A stretch of DNA of 64,000 nt from CBDFKF01 sp965248765 (GCA_965248765.1 CBDFKF010000001.1:1-64000), one strand, 5' to 3'; positions 18,131 through 27,293 are shown, counted from the stretch's first letter. Made by a program: numbers and translations. Notes: a model not told the origin generated them from the sequence alone.

Positions 18131-18212
18131 GGTGCCGGGCCGCTCGCGCGCCCTTGTCTTCCGCCCTCGATGTCCGCAAGATGGCGGCCGTCGGTGGGGG
18201 GGGCGATGTTTT

Positions 18213-18782
18213 ATGGCGAAGGTTTCGGTGGCCGCGGAGTTCGATTTCCCGGCGCGCGATGTATGGGACATCGTCGGTAATTTCGGCGGGCTGGCGGTGT
18301 GGCATCCCGGTATCGAGAGCTGCGCCATTCAGTTCGGCGATGGTGCGACCCAGCGCCACCTCACCACGGTCGATGACGCGATCTTCATCGAGCGGTTCGA
18401 TGGCGCCGATTATCATGCGTGGGCCCACAGCTACTCGCTGGTCAGTGGGCCGCTCCCGGTCGAAGACTACCGTGCCACCATCAGCGTGGTTGAGCGCAAG
18501 CGGGGCAAGGCCGCGATGGTCACATGGTCGAGTGAGTTCTCGGTCGGCAAGGCAAAGGAATCGGCCGTAAGCGCACAGATCGGCGCGTTCTATCAAGCCG
18601 GATTCGACAACGTGCGCTTGCTGCTGGAGCGGGCAGCACGACGGAAGGCCGGGCGAATGAACGCCGCCGCGACCAAGGCCAAACTCGCCAAGGCGCGCGC
18701 GAAAGCGGCCGCAACCAAACCAGCCACGGCTAAGAAAAAGGCCGCGACGAAGAAGACCGGGGCGCGCAGCCGCAAGCGCTAG
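18213..18782 (+). CDS. SRPBCC-fold protein with Lys/Ala-rich tail
   Basis: The 189-residue product has an SRPBCC (START/polyketide cyclase-like) domain in residues 1-145: VSVAAEFDFPARDVWDIVGNF, WHPGIESC, then a final helix with AFYQAGFDNVRLLLER. Such domains bind hydrophobic ligands or catalyse cyclisation. Residues about 150-189 are a low-complexity Lys/Ala/Arg tail (AKARAKAAATKPATAKKKA) like bacterial histone H1-type tails. The ATG at 18213 follows a G-rich stretch serving as ribosome site. The stop codon lies at the edge of an IS630 insertion. Confidence 0.8.
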   Translation: MAKVSVAAEFDFPARDVWDIVGNFGGLAVWHPGIESCAIQFGDGATQRHLTTVDDAIFIERFDGADYHAWAHSYSLVSGPLPVEDYRATISVVERKRGKAAMVTWSSEFSVGKAKESAVSAQIGAFYQAGFDNVRLLLERAARRKAGRMNAAATKAKLAKARAKAAATKPATAKKKAATKKTGARSRKR

Positions 18783-19965
18783 TCACCTGGCACTGAAGTA
18801 AGTTTCAGTTATAGTGGCCATCGGGGTGTGACAACGGAGGTCATTGCGATGGCACGCGGTATGGGCCGGCCGCTGGCGGCGCTGGTTTTGAGCGATGAGG
18901 AGCGGTCCTTTCTGGAGGCACAGGTTCGTCGGCACCGGGTCGCGTGCTCGATGTCGGATCGCTGCCGCATGATCCTGCGCTGCGCGGACGGTCTGAGCAA
19001 CAAGGCAGTGGCGGCTGAGCTCGGCGTAAGCGCGCATACCGTGGGCAAGTGGCGCCGGCGCTTTGTCAGAGAGCGCATCGACGGATTGTCGGACGACCCC
19101 CGGCCGGGGCGCCCGCGGACCATCGAGGACAGCAAGGTGGCCGAGGTGATCGAGCGGACGCTCGCCACGAGACCGGCAGACGCGACCCATTGGTCGCTGC
19201 GCTCGATGGCCGGCGAGACCGGACTTTCCCACACGACGATCTGGCGCATCTGGGGCGCATTCGGCTTGCAGCCTCATCGGGTGGAGACGTTCAAGCTGTC
19301 CAGCGATCCGCACTTCGTGGACAAGGTGCGCGACATCGTAGGCCTGTATCTGTCGCCGCCGGACCGCGCGCTGGTGCTCTGTGTCGACGAGAAAAGCCAG
19401 ATCCAGGCGCTCGACCGCAGCCAGCCGGTCCTGCCGATGCTGCCGGGCGCGCCCGAGCGGCGCACCCACGATTACAAGCGCAACGGCACCACCTCGCTGT
19501 TCGCCGCCCTCGATGTCGCCACCGGCTCCGTCATCGGCAAGTGCTACCGGCGCCACCGGGCCAGGGAGTTCCTCGACTTCCTGAAGCTGATCGATGCCCG
19601 CGTGCCTGACGATCTGGACATCCACATCGTCATGGACAACTACGCCACCCACAAGACGGCGGCGGTCAAGGCCTGGCTGGCCCGGCGGCCGCACTGGCAT
19701 GTCCACTTCACGCCGACCTCTGCGTCGTGGATCAATCAGGTCGAACGCTGGTTCGCCGAGTTGACGCGCAAGCAGTTGCAGCGTGGCGTGCACACCTCGA
19801 CCCGCCAACTCGAAGCCGACATCCGGGCCTTCATCGAAAAGCACAACGAAGACCCCAAGCCCTTCAAGTGGGCCAAGTCCGCTGACTACATCCTCGCCGC
19901 CGTCAAACGCTTCTGCCTCAGGGTCGAACAAAACTTATGCCACGAACTTTAGATTCACGTGACTA
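18780..19965 (+). mobile_element. Intact IS630-family insertion sequence
   Basis: The ends match as inverted repeats with pattern GTCACnTGnnnCTnAAGT and are bordered by TA on both sides (18780-18781 and 19964-19965), the TA target duplication typical of IS630/mariner elements. The element carries one complete transposase gene and is probably still functional. It landed at the last codon of the upstream SRPBCC gene. Confidence 0.82.
18849..19952 (+). CDS. IS630-family transposase
   Basis: This 367-residue DDE transposase begins with a helix-turn-helix region (SNKAVAAELGVSAHTVGKWRR, about residues 50-70) and a Pro/Gly/Arg linker (DDPRPGRPRT). The catalytic triad is visible as Asp180 (CVDEKSQ), Asp263 (VMDNYATHK) and Glu299 (NQVERWF). 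Length and order are normal for IS630. An in-frame upstream start at 18828 is possible. No frameshift is present, unlike some IS630 members that need one. Confidence 0.93.
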   Translation: MARGMGRPLAALVLSDEERSFLEAQVRRHRVACSMSDRCRMILRCADGLSNKAVAAELGVSAHTVGKWRRRFVRERIDGLSDDPRPGRPRTIEDSKVAEVIERTLATRPADATHWSLRSMAGETGLSHTTIWRIWGAFGLQPHRVETFKLSSDPHFVDKVRDIVGLYLSPPDRALVLCVDEKSQIQALDRSQPVLPMLPGAPERRTHDYKRNGTTSLFAALDVATGSVIGKCYRRHRAREFLDFLKLIDARVPDDLDIHIVMDNYATHKTAAVKAWLARRPHWHVHFTPTSASWINQVERWFAELTRKQLQRGVHTSTRQLEADIRAFIEKHNEDPKPFKWAKSADYILAAVKRFCLRVEQNLCHEL

Positions 19966-19982
19966 GCTAGCGCGCACAGAAG

Positions 19983-20786
19983 TCACGACCAGGGTGTGAC
20001 CGGGCTGTCCTGCGCTTCGCCCTCGACGAGCACGGCGTCGACCTTCTCGTTGAAAAAGCAGAGATAATCCTTGATGCGCGAGCAGTCGGCGATCGGCTCG
20101 GGATAGCTCCAGACGATGTCCGGATGGGTGCTGGCGCCGATCTCGGCCGTCCAATAGCGCGCCTCGCCCTTGTAAGGACAGCGCGTTCGCGTCTCACTCG
20201 GCACCAGCAGGTCCATGCGCACGTCCTCGACGGGCAGGTAGTAACGCGTCGGTAGCCGGGTCTCGAACAGAAAGCGGCTGCGCCGGCTGGTCGCGACGGT
20301 CTCGCCGCCAAGCACGATCTGCACTTCGCGCGAACTCTCGATGACGTCGACCCGCTTGTAGGGGTCGCGTGCGTGGACGAACACCTCCTCGTCTTCCTCA
20401 TACCAGGCGTCCACCCGATCCCAATAGAAGGCGAGGTAGGACTCGAGCCCGGTGACCTCGGCGACCGGCTCGGGATAGGCCCAGGCCGCGTTCTCGCTAA
20501 GCTTGTCGCCAACACGCACCGACCAATACACGGCATCGCCCTTGTAGGAGCAGTGGGTATGGTGATCGCTCGCGCCAAGGAGGTCGTCGCGCACGTCAGC
20601 CCGCGGGAAGTAGTAGACCGGCAGATGTCGGGTCTCGTGCATGAGCATCATGCGCCGGCTGTCGGCGACGGTCTCGCCGGCGAACACCGCCCGCACCCGG
20701 CGCGGGCTCGGCTCCAACAACACCCGATAGCCGGTCTCGGCCACCTGGTCGACTGCGCTCACACGATCTACCGCACCCTGTGTCAT
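19983..20786 (-). CDS. Protein with two DUF427 domains
   Basis: This 267-residue protein is an internal duplication. Each half has the DUF427 pattern: RxVRxxFxGxxVADS, ETRxLPxYYxPxxDVRxDLL, HCSYKGDAxYW or CPYKGEARYW, and a final WxYPEP. The first half covers about residues 20-120 and the second about 130-240. The function of DUF427 is unknown. The ATG at 20786 is chosen because GAGG lies directly upstream. The gene is divergent from the amidotransferase gene. Confidence 0.85.
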   Translation of the reverse strand: MTQGAVDRVSAVDQVAETGYRVLLEPSPRRVRAVFAGETVADSRRMMLMHETRHLPVYYFPRADVRDDLLGASDHHTHCSYKGDAVYWSVRVGDKLSENAAWAYPEPVAEVTGLESYLAFYWDRVDAWYEEDEEVFVHARDPYKRVDVIESSREVQIVLGGETVATSRRSRFLFETRLPTRYYLPVEDVRMDLLVPSETRTRCPYKGEARYWTAEIGASTHPDIVWSYPEPIADCSRIKDYLCFFNEKVDAVLVEGEAQDSPVTPWS

Positions 20787-20874
20787 CGCCTCTACACTCC
20801 CTTGCCGGGACCACCGGTGTGACCCCATATTGGTGCCGCGGCGCACGGTCGCAAGCATCACTTGGGCGTTTTAC

Positions 20875-21603
20875 GTGAAGATCCTCGCCATCATAAACCA
20901 CCCCTCCGCGCTCCCCTACCTGATCGGCCAGCATATCGAGGCACGCGGCGCCGCCTGTCACAGCATCGATCCGCACCAGGGGGACACCGTGCCCGCCGAC
21001 CCGGACGGCTTTGCCGGACTGTTGGTCCTCGGTGGTGCCATGAGCGCCGGCGATCGCGACTATGATCACGTGTTCGAGCCGGTGACGGCGCTGATCCGGG
21101 CTTTCCATGGCGGTGCCAAGCCGGTGCTCGGCGTCTGCTTGGGTAGCCAGCTGCTGGCGCGCAGCTTTGACAAGCCGGTCTATCCCCACGCCGACCTCGA
21201 GGTCGGCTACGTTCCACTCACCATCACCGAGGCCGGGGCAAGCGATCCGCTACTGCGCGAGCTCGCACCCGACCAAACGATCTTCGAGTGGCACGAGGAC
21301 ACCTTTGAGCTTCCTGACGGAGCCGAGCTACTGATGACCGGGCAGCACTGCCGCAACCAGGCGTTTCGCATCGGTACGAGCAGTTATGGCTTTCAGTGCC
21401 ATTTCGAGGTTGATGCGCCGCAAGTGTTGATTTGGCTCGAAGCCGGGCGCGAAAACCTGCTCAAGCACCGCGGCGCACGCGCGGAGGCGGTCGATCGCGA
21501 CATCCGCGCGCAAATCCCGCAATACGTCGCCGGTGCAGTGCAGTTCGCACACACCGTCACCCACAAATGGATGGACTTGGTGGTCGAGCGGGCCGATCGT
21601 TAG
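20875..21603 (+). CDS. Type 1 glutamine amidotransferase
   Basis: This class I glutamine amidotransferase domain protein has the nucleophile Cys in GVCLGSQLLAR, the oxyanion strand LVLGGAMSAGD, and the His-Glu pair in GFQCHFEVD. It resembles stand-alone GATase1 proteins of the GMP-synthase-like group. The GTG at 20875 (VKILAIINHPS) is preferred over a TTG at 20830 because the latter adds residues unlike the family. The acceptor reaction is unknown. Confidence 0.82.
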   Translation: MKILAIINHPSALPYLIGQHIEARGAACHSIDPHQGDTVPADPDGFAGLLVLGGAMSAGDRDYDHVFEPVTALIRAFHGGAKPVLGVCLGSQLLARSFDKPVYPHADLEVGYVPLTITEAGASDPLLRELAPDQTIFEWHEDTFELPDGAELLMTGQHCRNQAFRIGTSSYGFQCHFEVDAPQVLIWLEAGRENLLKHRGARAEAVDRDIRAQIPQYVAGAVQFAHTVTHKWMDLVVERADR

Positions 21604-22016
21604 AGCGGGTGGTGGCCCGCCGCCCATTTGAGACGGGAAAGCGGGAGACGGGCTCCGCCCGCGCCGCAACTGTAAAAAGAATCAGGTGTCAGCAAACTTT
21701 ACACCTGCCACACGGGGCGACGAAACGGCCAACCATCTGGAAAACAAGAGGAAAACGGCCGAGCACTCAGCTCGGCCAGCGGCGCCCGGTTTGCGAGGCG
21801 TCAGAAAACTTTACGATTCGAGCCGGCATCGACGGAGGGGGGAGCCCTAAGTCACTAATATTTAACGATTCGTGATTCTCGCACGGTTCTTGCGTGTAAA
21901 TCGGTGGGGGATTGGTCCATCCGGCCTCCGGCGAAGCGCCAGAAGGGTCGGAGTGTGACCTGCATCACTATGAGGTCATGGTGGAGGTGGTATAGTTCCT
22001 CCATAGGAGCGTGCAC
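21604..22016. other. Intergenic region upstream of the PEP-CTERM gene
   Basis: There is no gene in these 413 bases. The first 60 bases hold G/C-rich short dyads that may end the amidotransferase transcript. The middle holds two copies of a 15-base motif listed separately. The last part is less GC-rich and has TATAGT about 25 bases before the PEP-CTERM start and a good AGGAG site. Confidence 0.5.
21684..21813. repeat. Repeated motif GTCAG(C/A)AAACTTTAC upstream of the PEP-CTERM gene
   Basis: The 15-base motif occurs at 21688-21702 and 21799-21813 in the same orientation, differing at one base. The first copy lies within a dyad, AGGTGT at 21684 and ACACCT at 21701. Two well-conserved copies 111 bases apart before an exported-protein gene suggest a regulator-binding site. 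Some PEP-CTERM genes are known to have shared upstream elements, but I cannot confirm this is one. Confidence 0.5.
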
Positions 22017-22906
22017 ATGATCCCCCACAAAGTGTTTGGTATGGCGGCGGGGGCCGTCGCGTTTGGTCTGTCGGCGGCGGCACACGCGGTGCCGTGGGTG
22101 CTGGATTTCGAAGACTTCGGTGCGGTGGACTTTGTCCACGGCACGGTGGTGGACTCCGAGTACGCGGGCCAGATCCCCGGCGCCGCGGCGGGGCTTGGGG
22201 TGGCCATCAGCACCGTGAACATAGGCGGCGGCCCGGCTCTCGCCGTCGCGTTTAACACTCAGGCGACCGGCACGCTTGATGATGACCCTGAAGCAGGTGC
22301 GACCGGATTCACGGTTGGCACCAATAGCCAGGTGCCGGTCACTACGCCGGACCCGGCCACCGAAGATCCAAATACCGCCTCACACCCGAACTCGCGGATA
22401 AAGCCCGGCCACGTCCTCATCATCCAGGAGAACAGCACCGGCTGCAGCACCCCCGTCGGCGACGAGGTGCGCGATGCACCGGACGACGAGGGCAGCCAGC
22501 CAGCCGGCACTATCACGTTTGCCTTCTCCGCGGGCGTGGACCTGTTCGGGCTCGATGTTTACGATATCGAGGAAAATGGCCAGAATCCCGGGAAGATCAG
22601 GTTCTTCGCGGAAGGCGTTGATTCGAGCAATGCAAGCAACGCATTCGCCTCGCTCAGCATCCCCACGACGGAAGGCGCCGCACCCCCGCAAATAGAGGCA
22701 TGATCCACATCAACTTCGCCGAGACGCTGGGCGCTGCCGCACCTTCGGGCGTCGGCGTGATGACGGTGAGTTTCGCCGGATCCGGCGCGCTCGACAAAGT
22801 CCTTGGCGACGTGACGTCCGTTCCTGAGCCAGCGAGCCTGGTCCTCTTCGAGGCCGGCCTGCTGAGCGCTGGCGGTATCGGCTTTTGGCGTCGCCGCAGG
22901 AGGTAG
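22017..22906 (+). pseudogene. PEP-CTERM sorting-domain protein, frameshifted
   Basis: The ATG at 22017, with AGGAG seven bases upstream, starts a signal peptide (MAAGAVAFGLSAAAHA, cleaved before VPW) and an exported domain that reaches a TGA at 22703. The next frame, starting with an overlapping ATG at 22700, continues the domain (INFAETLG, FSGSGALDK-like) and ends with a PEP-CTERM anchor: VPEPAS, a hydrophobic segment and FWRRRRR. The two parts make one protein of about 296 residues split by a frameshift near 22690. Alternatively the second frame is re-initiated at the ATGA overlap. PEP-CTERM proteins are processed by an exosortase, not seen here. Confidence 0.72.
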
Positions 22907-22929
22907 CGGTATCCGTTTTGGTTGACGAC

Positions 22930-22956
22930 CGGCGGCCACGGGCCGCCGTTTTCTTT
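22930..22956 (+). terminator. Rho-independent terminator after the PEP-CTERM gene
   Basis: CGGCGGCC and GGCCGCCG form a perfect 8-bp stem around ACG and are followed by TTTTCTTT. It separates the PEP-CTERM gene from the TPR gene. Confidence 0.85.
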
Positions 22957-23021
22957 GGCATCATGCCGCACCGTGAGCGGCGCCCTTTTCCGCGACCGCA
23001 TCGCGTGGCACCATCCGCCGC

Positions 23022-25877
23022 ATGATAGTCGGCGATTGTGTCAGGTGGGTCCGACCCACTGCCGCCTCGGTCATCGCGATCGGGTTCGCTCTTGTGATTG
23101 CCCTCGGCGCGGCTCGAGCCGCGACCGAGCCTGAAGCCCCCATCGTCGATGTCTTTAGCTCGGCATCTGAATACTACGAGGACGCGCTCGCCCGCTTCGA
23201 GGAGCGCGACTACCTCGGGGCGATCATCCAGCTCAAGAACGCGTTACAGGAGGAGCCGGAGAACCTGCCGGCGCGCATCCTCATCGGCCGCGCCTATTTG
23301 AGCATCGGCGATGGTCCGAGTGCCGAGAAGGAGCGTGCGCGCGCGCAAGGCCGGCGCCGACGACGAACTGATCATCGTCGCCGAAGCCCGCGCACTGCTG
23401 GTCCAGCTCAAGTTCGAGCAAGTCCTGAACCGCATCCGGTCGGGCCGGCGCAGCACGGAGATCGAGGCGGCCATCCTGGTGGCCCGCGGCGAGGCCGATT
23501 TCGGCCTCAACCAGCTCATCGATGCCGAAATCTCGTTCTCGGCGGCGGCGCGGCTCGAACCCGGCTTTGCCGGGGCTCACCTCGGCCTCGCCAGGGTGCA
23601 CCTGCAGCGCGGCCAGCTCGATAAGGCGAATGACCTTGCACTGGAGGCGAGGCGGCTCTCGCCCGAAAATGTGAGCGCTCTCTATCTCATTGGTGAGATT
23701 AGCCGCATCCGCCTCGACTTCGAGGGCGCCCTCAAGGGCTATGACCGGGCAATCCAGATCGAGCCCTATCACATCGACGCTCGTATTAGCCGCGCGGCCG
23801 TGCTCACTGATCTGGGCCGCGCCGCCGAGGCGCGTCCCGATGTCGACTTCGTGCGCGAGACGATTCCCGATCACGCACACGCGGCCTACCTTCTGTCGTT
23901 AATCCTTATCGCGCTCGGCGATACCGAAGGTGCGGACGCCGCACTTCGCGAAGCCGACCGGCTTGTGCGCGGGCGTGATCCCGTGCTGCAGCGCACCCAC
24001 GGTCCCACCATGCTGCTCGGCGGCGTGATCTCGTATGCCCGCGGCAATCATCTCAACGAAGCGTACGCCCGCCTCGATAACTACATCCACGTGGCGCCAC
24101 TCCACGTGGGTGCGCGCAAACTGCTCGCCGTTATCGTCCTCTCGCAGGGCAGTCCGGGCCAGGCCGTCGACTACTTGCGCCCCGCACTGCGGGTGAGCCC
24201 CGACGATTCCTATTTGCTGGTCCTCCTCGGCCGTGCGCTGATGCAAGATCGACGCTTTTCCGAGGCGGCCGACATGTTGGAACGCGCCGCCCAGTTCTCC
24301 GACGATCCGTCGATCCGGGCCGATCTCGCCCTACTCCGGCTTGCCGCGGGGCGTCGTGACGAGGCGATCGCCGGCCTCGAGGAGGGCATGCGCGGCGAGG
24401 GTGGCGGGCGCGAGGGAATGCTTCTCGGCCTCGTGCACCTCAAGGACGGCCAGTTCGATGAGGCTCTGCGGATCGCGAAGACATTGATCGACAACGATCC
24501 CGACAACCCACTCGTCCACAACCTCGCCGGCGGCGCCTGGGTCGGCAAGGGCGACACCGCCGCCGCGCGGGCCAGCTTCGAGCGGGCCCTTATCATCGAT
24601 CCGCGGTTCCTGCCCGCGCAGGCCAACCTCGCGCAGCTCGATCTCCAGGACGGGGCAACCGATACCGCGGCGCGACGTTACCGCGAGATGCTCACCGTCA
24701 ACCCCGATCAGGTCGATGCACTGCTCGGTCTTGCCGGCATCGCCCAGCGGGAGGGGAGGCTCGATCAAGCCATCGACTTCCTGGAGAATGTTCGTACGGT
24801 CGAGCCGCAGTCCTTCGAGCCACAGCTCACCCTGGTCGAGCTCTACATAAAGACCGGGAGGCCGGATAACGCCATGATCGTCGCGCGGCGGCTACAGGAC
24901 GAGCATGGCGATACACTGCAGGTCCTGCATGCCTTGGGCCATGCCCAGCTCGCTGCAGAGGCACATGAGGATGCGGCTACACGTTCGCCATCATGGCCGA
25001 TCTCGCCTCGCTCTCGGCGCCCAATCTGGCGAGAATCGTCGCCCTGCAGGTGGCGGCGCGCGATACCGACGGGGCGACCGGTACGTTGAACAAGGCGCTG
25101 TTCGCCGCGCCCACGTATGTGCCGGCACTCAAATCGTTGATCGAGCTCAAGGCGCAACTCGGCGAGGTGGACCAGGCCCTTGCCAAGCTCGATGAGGTCC
25201 AGCTCGAATACCCCGATATTGCCATCGATGTGCGAATCGAGGGCGACCTCCTAATGAAAGCCGGTCGCCTTGGCGAGGCGGCGGCCGTCTACCGGGCCGG
25301 GTTCGATCAAGAGCCGGGTACCGATCTTCTTCTGCGTCTCTATGTGGCCCGGCGCGATTCGGGCGAAGCCGAACGTGCGTTGGGCCTTCTCGAGGAATGG
25401 CTGGAAACGCATCCCGATGATCTCGCCGCGCGCCGCGTCCTCGCGGCCGACTTCATAACTGCGGGTCGGTACGAGGCCGCGATCGCCCACCACGAGGGCC
25501 TCCTGGATGCGCTCCCCGACGATCCCTTCCTGCTCAACAATCTCGCCTGGCTCTATCATGAGGTGGGCGATGCGCGGGCGCTGTCACATGCGGAACGCGC
25601 CTATGAGCTGGCACCGGAGCAGCCGGCCACGCTCGACACGCTCGGCTGGATACTGGTGCTCGAAGGCGAGGGCGGCCGCGGCCTTAAGCTCCTACGCGCG
25701 GCTCAAGCGCGCGCCTCGCGCGATCCCGGCATTCGCTACCACCTCGCGGTGGCGCTCAACAGCGTGGGACGCGTCGCCGAGGCCCGACGCGAGCTCGAAG
25801 TTGTGATCGATACGGCCCCGGCCTCGGACGTCGCGACCAAGGCGCGAGCGTTGCTCGAGACTTTGCCGGCGGAGTAA
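23022..25877 (+). pseudogene. prsT: PrsT-like TPR protein of the PEP-CTERM system, two frameshifts
   Basis: The reassembled product is about 950 residues, near the usual length of the XrtA/PEP-CTERM TPR protein PrsT. It starts with a signal peptide (FALVIALGAARA) and YYEDALARFEERDYLGAIIQLKNA-type repeats, then about 20 TPR units. The first frame holds to about 23335 (GPSAEKE). A second frame runs from KAGADDELIIV to about 24975 (AEAHEDA). The first frame then resumes as GYTFAIMADLAS and ends at LLETLPAE. The shifts cancel each other. The first lies in a GCGCGC run, so sequencing error is possible; if real, the gene is dead. The role is presumably in envelope or exopolysaccharide-linked sorting. 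Confidence 0.75.
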
Positions 25878-25940
25878 GGGGCTGGATCGCCGCCGCAGCC
25901 TATTCCTGCTCGGGACTATCGAGCTCCAGCCACATCGCGT

Positions 25941-26549
25941 TCATGATCGCACAAGAGCGCGGCGCCAGGCAGCGTGGTCGGCGGCGGTATCGATGTCAGG
26001 CAGGGACTCGAGCCGGGCAACGCGGTGGCGGCGACCAAAGTTCGCGACGGTGTCGGCAAGGGCGTGCTCGCTCGACCAGCGCACGCCGCGAAACGGGTCG
26101 ATCATGCTCGGACGACGGCGCAACCCGATCAGCCAGTAGCCGCCGTCCGGCGAGGGACCGAGCACGGCATCGTGGCCTTCGAGTGCGCTAAAGGCCGCGG
26201 CGATGTGCTGGTGCTCGATCCCCGGAATGTCGCTGCCGATGATGATGACCGGGCCGGGCGGCGCTGATCGGGTGATGCGCGAAAGACGCGTACCGAGATC
26301 GCCCGACCCTTGGGCCAGCCGGTCAAGCCGCCCCGGCCAGAACCGACCCTCGTGCGCGAAGCGGTCGGGCGCGACTGCTAAATATGTCCGCCAGGCGCGG
26401 CTGTCACCGACCCGGCGCAGCAGTTGCGCCGTGCACTCTCGGTAGAACAGCCAAGCGGCGCGGCGCCCGATTCCGCTCGCGAGACGCCGCTTGACCGCCC
26501 CATAGCGGGGGGCACGCACGAACACGATCAAGTGTCGCGGCGGCCTCAT
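25941..26549 (-). CDS. TIGR04282-type (DUF2064) glycosyltransferase, arsenosugar-associated family
   Basis: This 202-residue protein has the nucleotide-sugar-transferase-like fold of DUF2064: IVFVRAPRYGAVKRRLA at the start, VIIIGSDIPGIE, and AVLGPSPDGGYWLIGLRR, ending with the DIDTAADHA segment. The family is commonly encoded beside a TIGR04283 glycosyltransferase and, in some genomes, arsenosugar biosynthesis genes. Its start overlaps the end of the upstream glycosyltransferase by 4 bases, so the two are translationally coupled. No ArsS-type radical SAM gene is in view. Confidence 0.85.
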   Translation of the reverse strand: MRPPRHLIVFVRAPRYGAVKRRLASGIGRRAAWLFYRECTAQLLRRVGDSRAWRTYLAVAPDRFAHEGRFWPGRLDRLAQGSGDLGTRLSRITRSAPPGPVIIIGSDIPGIEHQHIAAAFSALEGHDAVLGPSPDGGYWLIGLRRRPSMIDPFRGVRWSSEHALADTVANFGRRHRVARLESLPDIDTAADHAAWRRALVRS

Positions 26550-27265
26550 CCATACAGACGGCGGATGAGGTGGGGCGGCACGCCGAGGAAATACAAGGTG
26601 AGGCAGGAGAGGTTGCGGGCGCTGCGCACAAGATAGCCCGCACGACGGAAGCGCTCCGCCGAGGTGATCGCCCGCGCATCGAGGAGCGCGAGCCGCTTCC
26701 GCCCGATCCGCCGCACCAGATCGACGTCCTCCATGAGCGGCAGCGGACGAAAGCCGCCCACGTGCCGGTAGGTGTCACGGCTGAGCAGGAGCCCTTGATC
26801 GCCATAGGGCAGTGCGAGCGCCTGGCACCGCCACGCGACCAGCCGCTCGGTGCGCCGCGCCGCCGCCCCGCGGTCGTCGAGGGCGAAGCGAAAGACCGCG
26901 GCGCGCCCGTCATTGGCTAAATCCCCGATAAAACGCGCCGCCTCGGTGGCCCAGCCGCGTTCGAGCCACGTGTCGGCATGGAGGAAGAGCAGCCAGTCGC
27001 CCCTCGCCGCCGCCGCACCTGCCGCCAGCTGGCGGCCGCGACCGCCGGCCGCTTCGAGTATTCGGGCACCGGATCGTTGGGCACACGCGGGTGTCCCATC
27101 AGTCGAACCACCGTCGACGACGATGGCCTCGTACCGACCGAGCACGGTCGAGGCCTCAACGAGCGAGGCGAGGCCGAATTCGAGGGTCGTGGCCGCGTTG
27201 AGTGCGGGAACGACCACGCTGAGGACGATCTGCGCTTCGTCAGTGCGTGCCTGCATCACGCGCAT
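26546..27265 (-). CDS. TIGR04283-type glycosyltransferase, family 2
   Basis: This 239-residue GT-A fold transferase has LSVVVPALNAATTL, EAIVVDGGSTDGT, and the metal-binding DxD equivalent in LFLHADTWLERGW, then YGDQGLLLSRDTY and MEDVDLVRRI. The pattern is that of TIGR04283 transferases, which pair with the DUF2064 protein encoded immediately downstream. The Met at codon 4 is an alternative start. It is divergent from the radical SAM gene, and the LexA-like box between them is 29 bases from its start. Confidence 0.87.
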   Translation of the reverse strand: MRVMQARTDEAQIVLSVVVPALNAATTLEFGLASLVEASTVLGRYEAIVVDGGSTDGTPACAQRSGARILEAAGGRGRQLAAGAAAARGDWLLFLHADTWLERGWATEAARFIGDLANDGRAAVFRFALDDRGAAARRTERLVAWRCQALALPYGDQGLLLSRDTYRHVGGFRPLPLMEDVDLVRRIGRKRLALLDARAITSAERFRRAGYLVRSARNLSCLTLYFLGVPPHLIRRLYG

Positions 27266-27293
27266 CTTATCCCACCGCCGGCCGCCAGAATAT

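Noticed and set aside
21808..21880. Possible tRNA or other structured RNA, from a tRNA-like GATTCGA string
   Set aside because: No acceptor stem or cloverleaf arms could be paired around it.
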